DNA of 5,565 nt from contig JAEDMD010000137.1 in assembly GCA_016303195.1 (NCBI GenBank), positions 1-5,565 on the forward strand. Reading direction: 5' to 3'. This DNA comes from Oscillospiraceae bacterium (GTDB lineage: Bacteria > Bacillota > Clostridia > Oscillospirales > Ruminococcaceae). The position numbers and the translations under genes are program-made. Shown here one piece after another: positions 1 to 5,447 of this stretch. The notes under the pieces are model-generated. The model did not search any database and was not told the DNA's origin. It saw only the letters and a list, made by a program, of their open reading frames with translations. How positions within the stretch are numbered: the first letter of the stretch is position 1; each line of letters starts with the position of its first letter.

Positions 1-23
1 AGAAAGGTTTCCCCCGATAATTA

Positions 24-42
24 CATATAAAGCTGCTATATG
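24..42. other. weak AT-rich inverted repeat downstream of the dockerin gene
   Basis: CATATA (24-29) and TATATG (37-42) can pair around a 7-nt loop, 37 bases beyond the stop codon of the minus-strand dockerin gene. The stem is only six A/T-rich pairs and no T-run follows it in the minus direction, so I do not call it a terminator. The first 78 bases otherwise show no gene, and the true end of the dockerin transcript probably lies outside the window. Confidence 0.2.
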
Positions 43-78
43 AGTACTCCCCTTAATCGTTCAGGGATGCTTATATAA

Positions 79-1587
79 TTAATCTTCAAGCCACCAGCCG
101 TATTTTTCGAGGTCTTTGATATATCCCAGCATATACTTCTGGATAACAAGAGCGTCGGCATTTGTGATACCGTCATCAATTCCCGAAATATCGGCATTAG
201 ATGCACCTTTTCTGGTCAGATGATGCTCATCCGTGCCTTTGAGTCCGAATTTCTGCGGATTTGCGATCGACTGCATTACCAGCACTGCATCGGCAAGCGT
301 AACGATATCGTCACAGTTCGCATCGCCACGGACAAATTTTTCAATTGGGGGCAGAACGGTTATTTCAAACACAAAATCCTTGCCCGTTTCAACAGGATAA
401 ATATGTATTTTAGTCTTGCCTTCTTTAAGGCCGTATATCCTGCCTTTTGCAAATTCTTCATCATGTTCAAGCCTTATGATGCTTTCATCCTCGATCTTAT
501 ATCCGAAATCTGAATGAGATGTTTCCATGACAGTAACTATTATGTATTCGCCCACATTTACATCTCTGTCAATAATTAAAGGTGTGGGATGCGGTTCAAA
601 GTGCATTTCTTCCGGATAAGTTGTGGTAGTGGATGAATTAAAGCCTGTTGTAGTAGTAATTGTTGTAATATCGCTTGATGTTATCGTAGTTACCGCAGTT
701 CCCACTCTCATGGTGTAAGTATGGACTTTTTTATCATTATTTGTGGTGATGTGAACTTTTGTTACGCCGTCTTTCAGACCTGTAAAAATACCGTGTGAAT
801 CGCTTTTCTTTTCAAAGGAAACTATTGTCGGATCGTCTATCTCAACAGAAAAGCCCTTTGTAAGCTCATATATGAGCATAGAAGTCTGTTCGTCAACTTT
901 AAGCTGAGTATTGAAAGTAGAAATGAAAGGATGATCCTCGGTTGAAAATGTTGTAGTAGTCTGAAACTCGGAAGTTGTTTCAGGCGGAGTTGTGGTGGAT
1001 GCTTTTGTATTTGAAGTAGTCGTCCGTAATTCGGCAGTTGTAGTCGTTGCTATCGTGGTAGTTGCAGGCTTTGTACTTGTCGCAGAGGCTTTCACTTCTA
1101 TCTCGTAGGAATAATCCACACCGCCGATAATATATGTTTTTTTGTGATCTTCCGTCTCACTGAATTCAATGGTTTTTGCAAATTCAACGCTGTACTTTCC
1201 GACAGGGATCTCACCGAATTTTCTGCTGTCAAACTTTTCTCCCTTTTCATTCACAAAGAAATAGCAGTCGGGATCGACCCAGTTCACCCAGTAAGCTATA
1301 CGGTCAAATTTTTCCTTTACTTCGCCGTTCTCAACAACTTGTGTCATTTTTATAGTACCGATCTCGAAGTCCGCAAAGCTGAATTTATCGCCCTGATTGT
1401 AAACTGTTTTAGTCGGAGGAGTAAGCGTCTTTGAAAAAGTTTCCCCTTCGTACAGCGCACCTACAACGGGTGCGGATATCTCAGGTGCAGAAACTCTGCC
1501 CTGTGCGTTCACGCATGGGACGGAAACTGCCGATATTCCTATAACAGCGCTCATAATAGCCGCTGTCAGCTTCATTCTGTATTTCAT
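79..1587 (-). CDS. secreted dockerin-domain protein with Ig-like domains and Thr-rich linkers
   Basis: Probable cellulosome-associated, non-enzymatic protein of 502 residues. The start chosen is the ATG at 1587, because AAGGAG (1595-1600) lies 7 nt upstream and the protein then begins with a classic signal peptide: MKYRMK, a hydrophobic core, and likely cleavage after VNA (residue 28). An upstream in-frame ATG at 1653 would put 22 residues ahead of the signal, across the promoter, and is rejected. Order: N-terminal domain with an Ig-like look (about 40-167), Thr-rich linker (168-215), Big_2-like Ig domain (about 226-296), second Thr-rich linker (297-334), second Big_2-like domain (about 335-414), dockerin (about 420-492). 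The two Big_2-like domains share the motif GLK(D/E)GxTKxHI. Dockerin repeat 1 carries D422, N424, D426 and D433 as calcium ligands; repeat 2 begins DISGIDDGITNAD. No catalytic module is recognisable, so the role could be structural, adhesive or binding. Function beyond cohesin binding is inference. Confidence 0.88.
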   Translation of the reverse strand: MKYRMKLTAAIMSAVIGISAVSVPCVNAQGRVSAPEISAPVVGALYEGETFSKTLTPPTKTVYNQGDKFSFADFEIGTIKMTQVVENGEVKEKFDRIAYWVNWVDPDCYFFVNEKGEKFDSRKFGEIPVGKYSVEFAKTIEFSETEDHKKTYIIGGVDYSYEIEVKASATSTKPATTTIATTTTAELRTTTSNTKASTTTPPETTSEFQTTTTFSTEDHPFISTFNTQLKVDEQTSMLIYELTKGFSVEIDDPTIVSFEKKSDSHGIFTGLKDGVTKVHITTNNDKKVHTYTMRVGTAVTTITSSDITTITTTTGFNSSTTTTYPEEMHFEPHPTPLIIDRDVNVGEYIIVTVMETSHSDFGYKIEDESIIRLEHDEEFAKGRIYGLKEGKTKIHIYPVETGKDFVFEITVLPPIEKFVRGDANCDDIVTLADAVLVMQSIANPQKFGLKGTDEHHLTRKGASNADISGIDDGITNADALVIQKYMLGYIKDLEKYGWWLED

Positions 1588-1594
1588 ATTATCG

Positions 1595-1600
1595 CTCCTT
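1595..1600 (-). promoter_or_regulatory. ribosome binding site deciding the dockerin start
   Basis: On the minus strand AAGGAG precedes the ATG at 1587 by 7 nt. This fixes the start at residue 1 of the signal peptide rather than at the more upstream in-frame ATG at 1653, which has no such site and lies inside the promoter. Confidence 0.85.
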
Positions 1601-1624
1601 TGATATAAAAATAATATACTATAT

Positions 1625-1653
1625 ATAATAAATAATAATCCCCTGTTTGTCAA
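1625..1653 (-). promoter_or_regulatory. sigma-A-type promoter of the dockerin gene
   Basis: Minus strand: a perfect -35 TTGACA (1648-1653), a 17-nt spacer, and -10 TATTAT (1625-1630, one mismatch to TATAAT). Transcription would begin near 1618, giving a leader of about 30 nt that carries the ribosome binding site. The region from the spacer to the leader is very A/T-rich. The -35 box overlaps one arm of the palindrome at 1652-1670. Confidence 0.75.
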
Positions 1654-1670
1654 GTCGTTTAATGCGACTT
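1652..1670. promoter_or_regulatory. operator-like palindrome at the dockerin -35 box
   Basis: AAGTCG (1652-1657) and CGACTT (1665-1670) form a perfect 6-bp inverted repeat around a 7-nt A/T-rich centre. The first arm overlaps the -35 hexamer by two bases and the rest lies just upstream of it. That geometry suits a dimeric regulator acting on the dockerin promoter. No regulator is encoded in the window, so this is inference from position and symmetry. Confidence 0.35.
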
Positions 1671-1672
1671 TT

Positions 1673-1878
1673 CAGGGCAACAGCATTTACTTTTAAAAAA
1701 TATAAAAAAGCGCCGCAGGCGCACGTTCTGGGGTCAAGGGGGATGTTATCTCCCTTGCAGGGGGTGAATGAGGGGGACAGCGTCCCCCTGACAAAGTAGT
1801 AAAGCAAGCGCAGCGATGCTTTACGGTCGTTTCGCAATAACTATGTCTTACCACAAAAAAGCAAATGCTGTTGCCCTG
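1673..1878. repeat. 206-bp palindromic element with 22-bp terminal inverted repeats and internal hairpins
   Basis: The left end (1673-1694) and right end (1857-1878) are inverted copies matching at 21 of 22 positions (mismatch 1689/1862). Inside lie four hairpins in a row: GCGCC/GGCGC (1710-1722), a 9-bp stem with one G.U pair (1735-1757), a perfect 8-bp stem AGGGGGAC/GTCCCCCT with an AGC loop (1771-1789), and GTAAAGCA/TGCTTTAC (1799-1824). The terminal arms could close a multi-branch structure. I see no credible protein; a 72-codon minus-strand frame across it has no ribosome binding site or recognisable product. No clear target-site duplication flanks it. This is most like a non-autonomous palindromic or MITE-like intergenic repeat, but mobility and copy number cannot be judged from one copy. 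Confidence 0.65.
1704..1722 (-). terminator. terminator-like hairpin on the minus strand inside the palindromic element
   Basis: Read on the minus strand, GCGCC-TGC-GGCGC is followed at once by TTTTTT (complement of 1704-1709) and then more A/T-rich sequence. It would stop minus-strand transcripts just before the dockerin promoter and so could insulate that gene from upstream read-through. The stem is short at 5 bp but all G/C. No minus-strand gene upstream of it is visible. Confidence 0.4.
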
Positions 1879-1897
1879 TGCCCCTGAAATTTCATGC

Positions 1898-1926
1898 TTG
1901 CATTTATAATCGATACGTGGTATAAT
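1898..1926 (+). promoter_or_regulatory. extended -10 promoter of the ATPase gene
   Basis: A perfect TATAAT (1921-1926) is preceded by TGG, giving the extended -10 form TGnTATAAT, with a weak -35 candidate TTGCAT (1898-1903) 17 nt upstream. Transcription would start near 1933 and give a leader of about 40 nt. A second TATAAT occurs at 1905-1910 but lacks an evident partner. Because no terminator follows the ATPase gene, this promoter may also feed the oxidoreductase operon. Confidence 0.65.
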
Positions 1927-1973
1927 ATAAGTTGGGATTTTAAGTTCAACTCCCGATATAAAGGAATGATATA

Positions 1974-2633
1974 ATGAAAAAGATCACCATTGTCACAGGT
2001 CACTATGGAAGCGGTAAGACCACTTTCTCCGTAAATCTGGCTGTAAAAGCCGCTCAGGAGGGCAGAACTGCCGCTATCGTCGATCTGGATATAGTCAATC
2101 CCTATTTCCGTACTGCCGATTTCAAGGATATGTTCGAGAATATGGGCATACAGCTCATTGCTCCCGATTTTGCCAACAGCAACCTCGATATTCCGTCAAT
2201 ACAGTTCGATGTGGTACAGCTCGCCATGAACGAGGACTGCCTTATCATCGACGTTGGCGGCGACGATGCAGGTGCTGTCGCTCTCGGAAGATATGCGGAC
2301 GAGCTGGCACAGTTCAAGGACGATATTGATATGCTCTATGTCATCAACCAGCGCCGCACTCTTACCTCTACTCCCGACGAAGTAACAGAACTTATGTATG
2401 AGATAGAGACTGCCGCACGTATGAAGCATACCGCTATCGTAAACAACACAAACCTCGGAAATGAGACTACCGCCGAGATCGTCGAAGCCTCACGCAGGTT
2501 CGCCGAGGAAACATCACAAAAAACGGGACTTCCCGTTGTATATACCGTCTACCCGAAGGATATCGCAGAAAAGGTCAGCGCAGAGGATAAATTCCCTGCC
2601 GAGCTTTATGTGAAGCCTATCTGGAAACGGTAA
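1974..2633 (+). CDS. P-loop ATPase of the MinD/ParA/CobQ-like type, role unknown
   Basis: A 219-residue soluble protein, essentially one nucleotide-binding domain. Visible motifs are Walker A GHYGSGKTT (9-17), a switch segment VDLDIVNPYFRT (36-47) with the Asp pair typical of SIMIBI-class ATPases, Walker B CLIIDVGG (89-96), and NNTNLG (157-162), where a base-contacting Asn is expected. The P-loop lacks the early signature lysine of the KGGxGKT form found in MinD and ParA, so dimer-type catalysis by that route is doubtful. No Cys pair for Fe-S carriage like that of Mrp/NBP35 is visible. The ATG at 1974 has AAAGGA (1960-1965) 8 nt upstream. The gene lies 167 bp ahead of the ferredoxin gene on the same strand with no T-tailed terminator between them, so cotranscription is plausible. 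A maturation or assembly role for the oxidoreductase is only a guess from position. Confidence 0.85.
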   Translation: MKKITIVTGHYGSGKTTFSVNLAVKAAQEGRTAAIVDLDIVNPYFRTADFKDMFENMGIQLIAPDFANSNLDIPSIQFDVVQLAMNEDCLIIDVGGDDAGAVALGRYADELAQFKDDIDMLYVINQRRTLTSTPDEVTELMYEIETAARMKHTAIVNNTNLGNETTAEIVEASRRFAEETSQKTGLPVVYTVYPKDIAEKVSAEDKFPAELYVKPIWKR

Positions 2634-2640
2634 AATCAAT

Positions 2641-2783
2641 GCGTAATTCGTAATGCGTAATGCGTAATTATGGTGTTTGCTTACGCTCACGATTTTGAAT
2701 AATTGGTCAATTCACAATTCTTTTAAATCCGTCCCGCAGGGACACCACCAATTACGAATTACGAATTATGAATTATGAATTAT
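2641..2783. repeat. heptamer-built inverted-repeat element between the ATPase and ferredoxin genes
   Basis: The left arm is four 7-mers (GCGTAAT, TCGTAAT, GCGTAAT, GCGTAAT; 2641-2668) followed by TATGGTGT. The right arm is the inverse: ACACCACCA, then ATTACGA twice, ATTATGA twice and a partial ATTAT (2742-2783). The arms can pair imperfectly over about 40 bp around a core of some 65 nt. The core holds the hairpin GTCCC-GCA-GGGAC (2731-2743) and the palindrome AATTGGTCAATT (2701-2712). The element starts 8 bases after the ATPase stop codon and ends just before the ferredoxin ribosome binding site. It fills a gap of 167 bp that otherwise shows no gene and no convincing promoter. It is probably a MITE-like or slippage-expanded intergenic repeat. 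Confidence 0.7.
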
Positions 2784-2800
2784 CGAAAGGAGTTAAGTGA

Positions 2801-3007
2801 ATGGCTAAGATGACAGTTATTACCGAGCGCTGCAAGGGCTGTGGTCTTTGTACCGCAGTATGTCCCAAGAAGATCGTCGCTCTCCAGAAGGAAAAGCGTA
2901 ACAAAAAGGGCTACTTCTACGCAGAATGTACAGATCAGGATGCCTGCATAAGCTGCGCTATGTGCGCTACTATGTGCCCTGACTGCGCTATCGTTATCGA
3001 AAAATAA
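2801..3007 (+). CDS. 2[4Fe-4S] ferredoxin (delta) subunit of 2-oxoacid:ferredoxin oxidoreductase
   Basis: A 68-residue bacterial-type ferredoxin that carries electrons between the catalytic subunits and soluble ferredoxin. Two cluster motifs are intact: C11-x2-C14-x2-C17-x3-C21-P and C49-x2-C52-x2-C55-x3-C59-P. C43 and C62 are extra cysteines outside the two motifs. The roughly 27-residue spacing between motifs, with a Lys-rich stretch KEKRNKKG, is longer than in the smallest clostridial ferredoxins and matches the delta subunits of KOR/VOR enzymes. The ATG at 2801 has AAAGGAG (2786-2792) 8 nt upstream. It lies 30 bases before the alpha-subunit gene and is the first gene of a delta-alpha-beta-gamma operon, which supports a subunit role rather than that of a free ferredoxin. 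Confidence 0.92.
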   Translation: MAKMTVITERCKGCGLCTAVCPKKIVALQKEKRNKKGYFYAECTDQDACISCAMCATMCPDCAIVIEK

Positions 3008-3020
3008 TTATCCGAATTTG

Positions 3021-3040
3021 AAAGGAGCTGTTTAGCTTTG
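3021..3040 (+). promoter_or_regulatory. ribosome binding site and TTG start of the alpha-subunit gene
   Basis: AAAGGAG (3021-3027) lies 10 nt before TTG (3038-3040). The next in-frame ATG (3053) is 25 nt from the site, too far for normal initiation, so TTG is the preferred start. It gives the N terminus MERNLMKGNEA, whose LMKGNEA stretch is the expected beginning of VorB-type subunits. Confidence 0.75.
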
Positions 3041-4096
3041 GAAAGAAATCTTATGAAGGGTAACGAAGCTCTCGCTGAAGCTGCTATCAGAGCAGGCTGT
3101 AAGTGCTTCTTCGGATACCCGATCACTCCTCAGACAGAACTCGCTGCTTATATGGCTAAGCGTATGCATAAGGCAGGCGGCGTATTTTTACAGGCAGAGT
3201 CCGAGATCGCTGCTATAAACATGGTTCTCGGTGCTGCTTCAACAGGTGTAAGAGCCATGACTTCATCTTCATCCCCCGGAATCTCTCTCAAGAGCGAGGG
3301 TGTTTCATATATCGCAGGTTCAGACCTTCCTGCTGTTATCATCAACGTTGAAAGAGGCGGCCCAGGTCTCGGCGGTATCCAGCCATCTCAGGCTGACTAC
3401 TGGCAGGCTACAAAGGCTCTCGGCCACGGCGATTTCCAGCTTCTGGTATATGCTCCTGCTTCCGTTCAGGAAATGGTTGACTACGTTGTAAAGGCTTTCG
3501 ACCGTGCTGATAAGTACCGTATGCCTGCAATGATCCTCGCTGACGGCCTTCTCGGTCAGATGATGGAGCCTGTTTCATTCCCTGAGATCAATCCTGATGC
3601 TTACGACAAGAGCGGCTGGGCTGCAAACGGTCATAAGAATTCAAGAGAGCATCACATCATCAACTCCCTCTACCTCAAGCCTGATGAACTCGAAAAGTCT
3701 ATCGTTGACAGATTCAAGAAGTACGACATCATCAAGGAAACTGAGACCGAAGCTGAACTTTACCTCACCGAGGACTGTGATATCCTCCTCTGTGCTTTCG
3801 GCGCAACTGCAAGAGTTGTAAAGTCCGCTGTAAATTCTGCAAGAGAGCAGGGCATCAAGGCAGGTCTGTTCAGACCTAAGACACTGTGGCCATTCCCTGT
3901 AAAGGAGATCAACGAGGCTGCTAAGAATGCTAAGTGCCTGCTCAGCGTTGAAATGTCAATGGGTCAGATGGTAGACGATATCAAGCTCGCTATCAACTGC
4001 TCAAAGCCCGTTCACTTCTACGGAAGAACAGGCGGTGTTATCCCGACACCTGTTGAGGTGCTTGAGGAGATCAAAAAACTCGGAGGTGCTAAGTAA
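3038..4096 (+). CDS. vorB: 2-oxoacid:ferredoxin oxidoreductase alpha subunit (VorB type)
   Basis: A 352-residue subunit carrying the pyrimidine-side thiamine-diphosphate domain and the following transketolase-C-like domain. It works with the beta subunit to convert a 2-oxoacid and CoA to acyl-CoA, CO2 and reduced ferredoxin. Recognisable pieces are LMKGNEALAEAAIRAG (5-20), FGYPITPQTE (25-34), QAESE (52-56) with the Glu expected to activate the cofactor, TSSSSPGISLKSEG (75-88) and RGGPGLGGIQPSQADY (106-121). The C-terminal domain (about 225-350) contains LFRPKTLWPFP and ends near GGVIPTP. Length is normal for VorB/KorA proteins without the N-terminal gamma fusion seen in some relatives. The stop codon overlaps the beta start as TAATG, implying translational coupling. 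VorB-type naming suggests branched-chain 2-oxoacids, but 2-oxoglutarate cannot be excluded from sequence. Confidence 0.9.
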   Translation: MERNLMKGNEALAEAAIRAGCKCFFGYPITPQTELAAYMAKRMHKAGGVFLQAESEIAAINMVLGAASTGVRAMTSSSSPGISLKSEGVSYIAGSDLPAVIINVERGGPGLGGIQPSQADYWQATKALGHGDFQLLVYAPASVQEMVDYVVKAFDRADKYRMPAMILADGLLGQMMEPVSFPEINPDAYDKSGWAANGHKNSREHHIINSLYLKPDELEKSIVDRFKKYDIIKETETEAELYLTEDCDILLCAFGATARVVKSAVNSAREQGIKAGLFRPKTLWPFPVKEINEAAKNAKCLLSVEMSMGQMVDDIKLAINCSKPVHFYGRTGGVIPTPVEVLEEIKKLGGAK

Positions 4097-4869
4097 TGGC
4101 TGTTGTATTTGAAAGACCAAAGTCTCTTATAGACATCCCTACACATTACTGCCCCGGCTGTACTCACGGTATCGTTCACAGAATACTCTGTGAGGTTATC
4201 GACGAAATGGGTATCGAGGGCGATACTATCGGCGTATGTCCTGTTGGATGCTCCGTTATGGCTTATGATTACTTCAACTGTGATATGATCGAAGCCGCTC
4301 ACGGCCGTGCTCCTGCTGTTGCAACAGGTGTAAAGCGTACAAATCCCGATAAGTTCGTATTTACATATCAGGGCGACGGCGACCTTGCCGCTATCGGTAC
4401 TGCTGAGACTGTTCACGTTGCCACAAGAGGCGAGAATATCGTTGTTATCTTCATCAACAACACTATCTACGGCATGACAGGCGGTCAGATGGCTCCTACA
4501 ACTCTCCCCGGTCAGGTAACTCAGACCACACCTTTCGGAAGAAGCCCTGAGCTTGCAGGTTATCCTGTAAAGGTATGCGAGATGCTCTCACAGCTCACAG
4601 GTACAGCTTATGCCGAGCGTGTTGCAGTTGACAGCGTTCCTCACATCAAGGCTGCAAAGAAGGCTATCAGAAAGGCTTTCGAGAACCAGAAGGCAGGCAA
4701 GGGCTTCTCTATCGTTGAAGTTCTTTCAACTTGTCCTACAAACTGGGGTCTCACTCCTCTTGAAGCTATCAAGAGACTTCAGGACGATATGATACCTTAC
4801 TACCCTCTCGGCGTTTACAAGGACGTTGAGGAAGGCGTATTCCCTAAGAAAGAAGGAGGCGAGGAATAA
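4096..4869 (+). CDS. 2-oxoacid:ferredoxin oxidoreductase beta subunit, thiamine-diphosphate binding
   Basis: A 257-residue catalytic subunit that binds the diphosphate and Mg2+ of the cofactor. The N-terminal HYCPGCTHG (17-25) is the family's Cys-Pro-Gly-Cys segment. The thiamine-diphosphate fold motif starts at GDGD (93-96) and ends at INNTIYGMTGGQ (120-131), about 28 residues between GDG and NN as expected. PTTLPGQVTQTTPFGR and the late STCPTNWGLTPLEA are also typical of the KOR/VOR beta family. The start ATG shares its A with the alpha stop codon, and GGAGG (4082-4086) lies inside the alpha gene 9 nt upstream. Translational coupling would keep alpha and beta equimolar. Gene symbols vary between annotations (vorA, korB), so none is given. 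Confidence 0.92.
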   Translation: MAVVFERPKSLIDIPTHYCPGCTHGIVHRILCEVIDEMGIEGDTIGVCPVGCSVMAYDYFNCDMIEAAHGRAPAVATGVKRTNPDKFVFTYQGDGDLAAIGTAETVHVATRGENIVVIFINNTIYGMTGGQMAPTTLPGQVTQTTPFGRSPELAGYPVKVCEMLSQLTGTAYAERVAVDSVPHIKAAKKAIRKAFENQKAGKGFSIVEVLSTCPTNWGLTPLEAIKRLQDDMIPYYPLGVYKDVEEGVFPKKEGGEE

Positions 4870-5402
4870 TGGCAACAACTGAGATCCTTCTGGCAGGTTT
4901 CGGCGGACAGGGTATCCTTTTCGCAGGCAAGATCCTTGCATACTGCGGACTTATGGACAACAAGGAGCTTTCATGGCTCCCGTCATACGGCCCTGAGATG
5001 AGAGGCGGTACTTGTAACTGTTCAGTTTGTATTTCCGATGAGCCTATCGGTTCACCGCTGGTACTTACTCCCGACCTTCTCATTGTAATGAACCAGCCTT
5101 CATTCGACAAGTTCGTCAAGGATGTAAAGCCGGGCGGAAAGGTGTTCTTCGACAGCACCCTCATCGAGCCTTCAACCGACAGAACTGACATCAGCCTGTT
5201 CGGCATCCCGTCACAGCAGATGGCTGATGACAACGCTCTCAAGGGCGGTTCAAACATCATCCTCCTCGGCAAACTGCTCAAGGAAACAAATATCTGCTCA
5301 CTGGATACAATGAAGAAGGCTATCGAAAAGGTAGTTCCGCCTAAAAAGGCAGCTCTTATCCCTAACAACTACAAGGCAATCGAGCTTGGTATGAACGCAT
5401 AA
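4869..5402 (+). CDS. 2-oxoacid:ferredoxin oxidoreductase gamma subunit
   Basis: A 177-residue protein of the POR/KOR gamma family, which in structurally known relatives contributes to CoA binding and quaternary contacts. Hallmarks are AGFGGQGI (9-16) near the N terminus, SYGPEMRGG (39-47) followed by a Cys-rich TCNCSVC, and the downstream stretch PDLLIVMNQPSFDKF. Length is normal for a stand-alone gamma subunit. Its ATG overlaps the beta stop as TAATG, and AAGGAGG (4853-4859) lies 9 nt upstream within the beta gene. It is the last gene of the operon: a hairpin spans its stop codon and an intrinsic terminator follows about 45 nt later. With the other three genes it makes the four-subunit enzyme complete. 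Confidence 0.92.
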   Translation: MATTEILLAGFGGQGILFAGKILAYCGLMDNKELSWLPSYGPEMRGGTCNCSVCISDEPIGSPLVLTPDLLIVMNQPSFDKFVKDVKPGGKVFFDSTLIEPSTDRTDISLFGIPSQQMADDNALKGGSNIILLGKLLKETNICSLDTMKKAIEKVVPPKKAALIPNNYKAIELGMNA

Positions 5403-5427
5403 GCGTTGAACCGCTGTTCAACGGCTT
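5401..5427 (+). other. hairpin at the operon's last stop codon
   Basis: GTTGAAC (5405-5411) and GTTCAAC (5416-5422) pair perfectly around CGCT. One more C-G pair (5404/5423) and AAG/CTT pairs after a one-base bulge extend the stem into the stop codon. No T-run follows, so it is not itself a terminator. It could protect the 3' end of the mRNA or assist the terminator just downstream. Confidence 0.5.
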
Positions 5428-5447
5428 GTAAAATCGAATATGCACAG

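Noticed and set aside
645..1085. Thr codon runs as a contingency (phase-variable) repeat
   Set aside because: The Thr stretches use mixed ACT/ACA/ACC/ACG codons with no long pure nucleotide repeat, so slippage is unlikely; they are ordinary linkers.
1588..1653. N-terminal extension of the dockerin protein from the ATG at 1653
   Set aside because: It would place translation start inside the -35 box and hide the signal peptide, while a good ribosome binding site serves the ATG at 1587.
1619..1837. 72-codon minus-strand reading frame across the palindromic element
   Set aside because: Its length comes from hairpin-rich repeat sequence; it has no ribosome binding site or recognisable product and runs over the dockerin promoter.
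1673..1878. tRNA or other known cloverleaf RNA
   Set aside because: Four hairpins and a closing stem are present, but there is no acceptor stem/CCA geometry, anticodon arm or TTCRA-type T-loop.
1930..1951. Riboswitch or attenuator in the ATPase leader
   Set aside because: Only a 5-bp AGTTG/CAACT stem is possible in a leader of about 40 nt, too short for a known riboswitch.
2677..2703. Promoter for the ferredoxin gene (TTGCTT ... AATAAT)
   Set aside because: The spacing is only 15 nt and both boxes are weak, so it is not separable from chance in A/T-rich repeat sequence.
2641..2783. CRISPR array
   Set aside because: The repeats are contiguous 7-mers with no spacers, and the two sets are in opposite orientation.
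4018..4416. 132-codon minus-strand reading frame across the alpha/beta junction
   Set aside because: It is antisense to two conserved subunits and shows no family features; it is explained by codon bias of the sense genes.
4844..5368. 174-codon minus-strand reading frame opposite the gamma subunit
   Set aside because: It lies opposite a well-conserved gene with strong codon bias, shows no ribosome binding site or recognisable domain, and overlaps the beta gene end.
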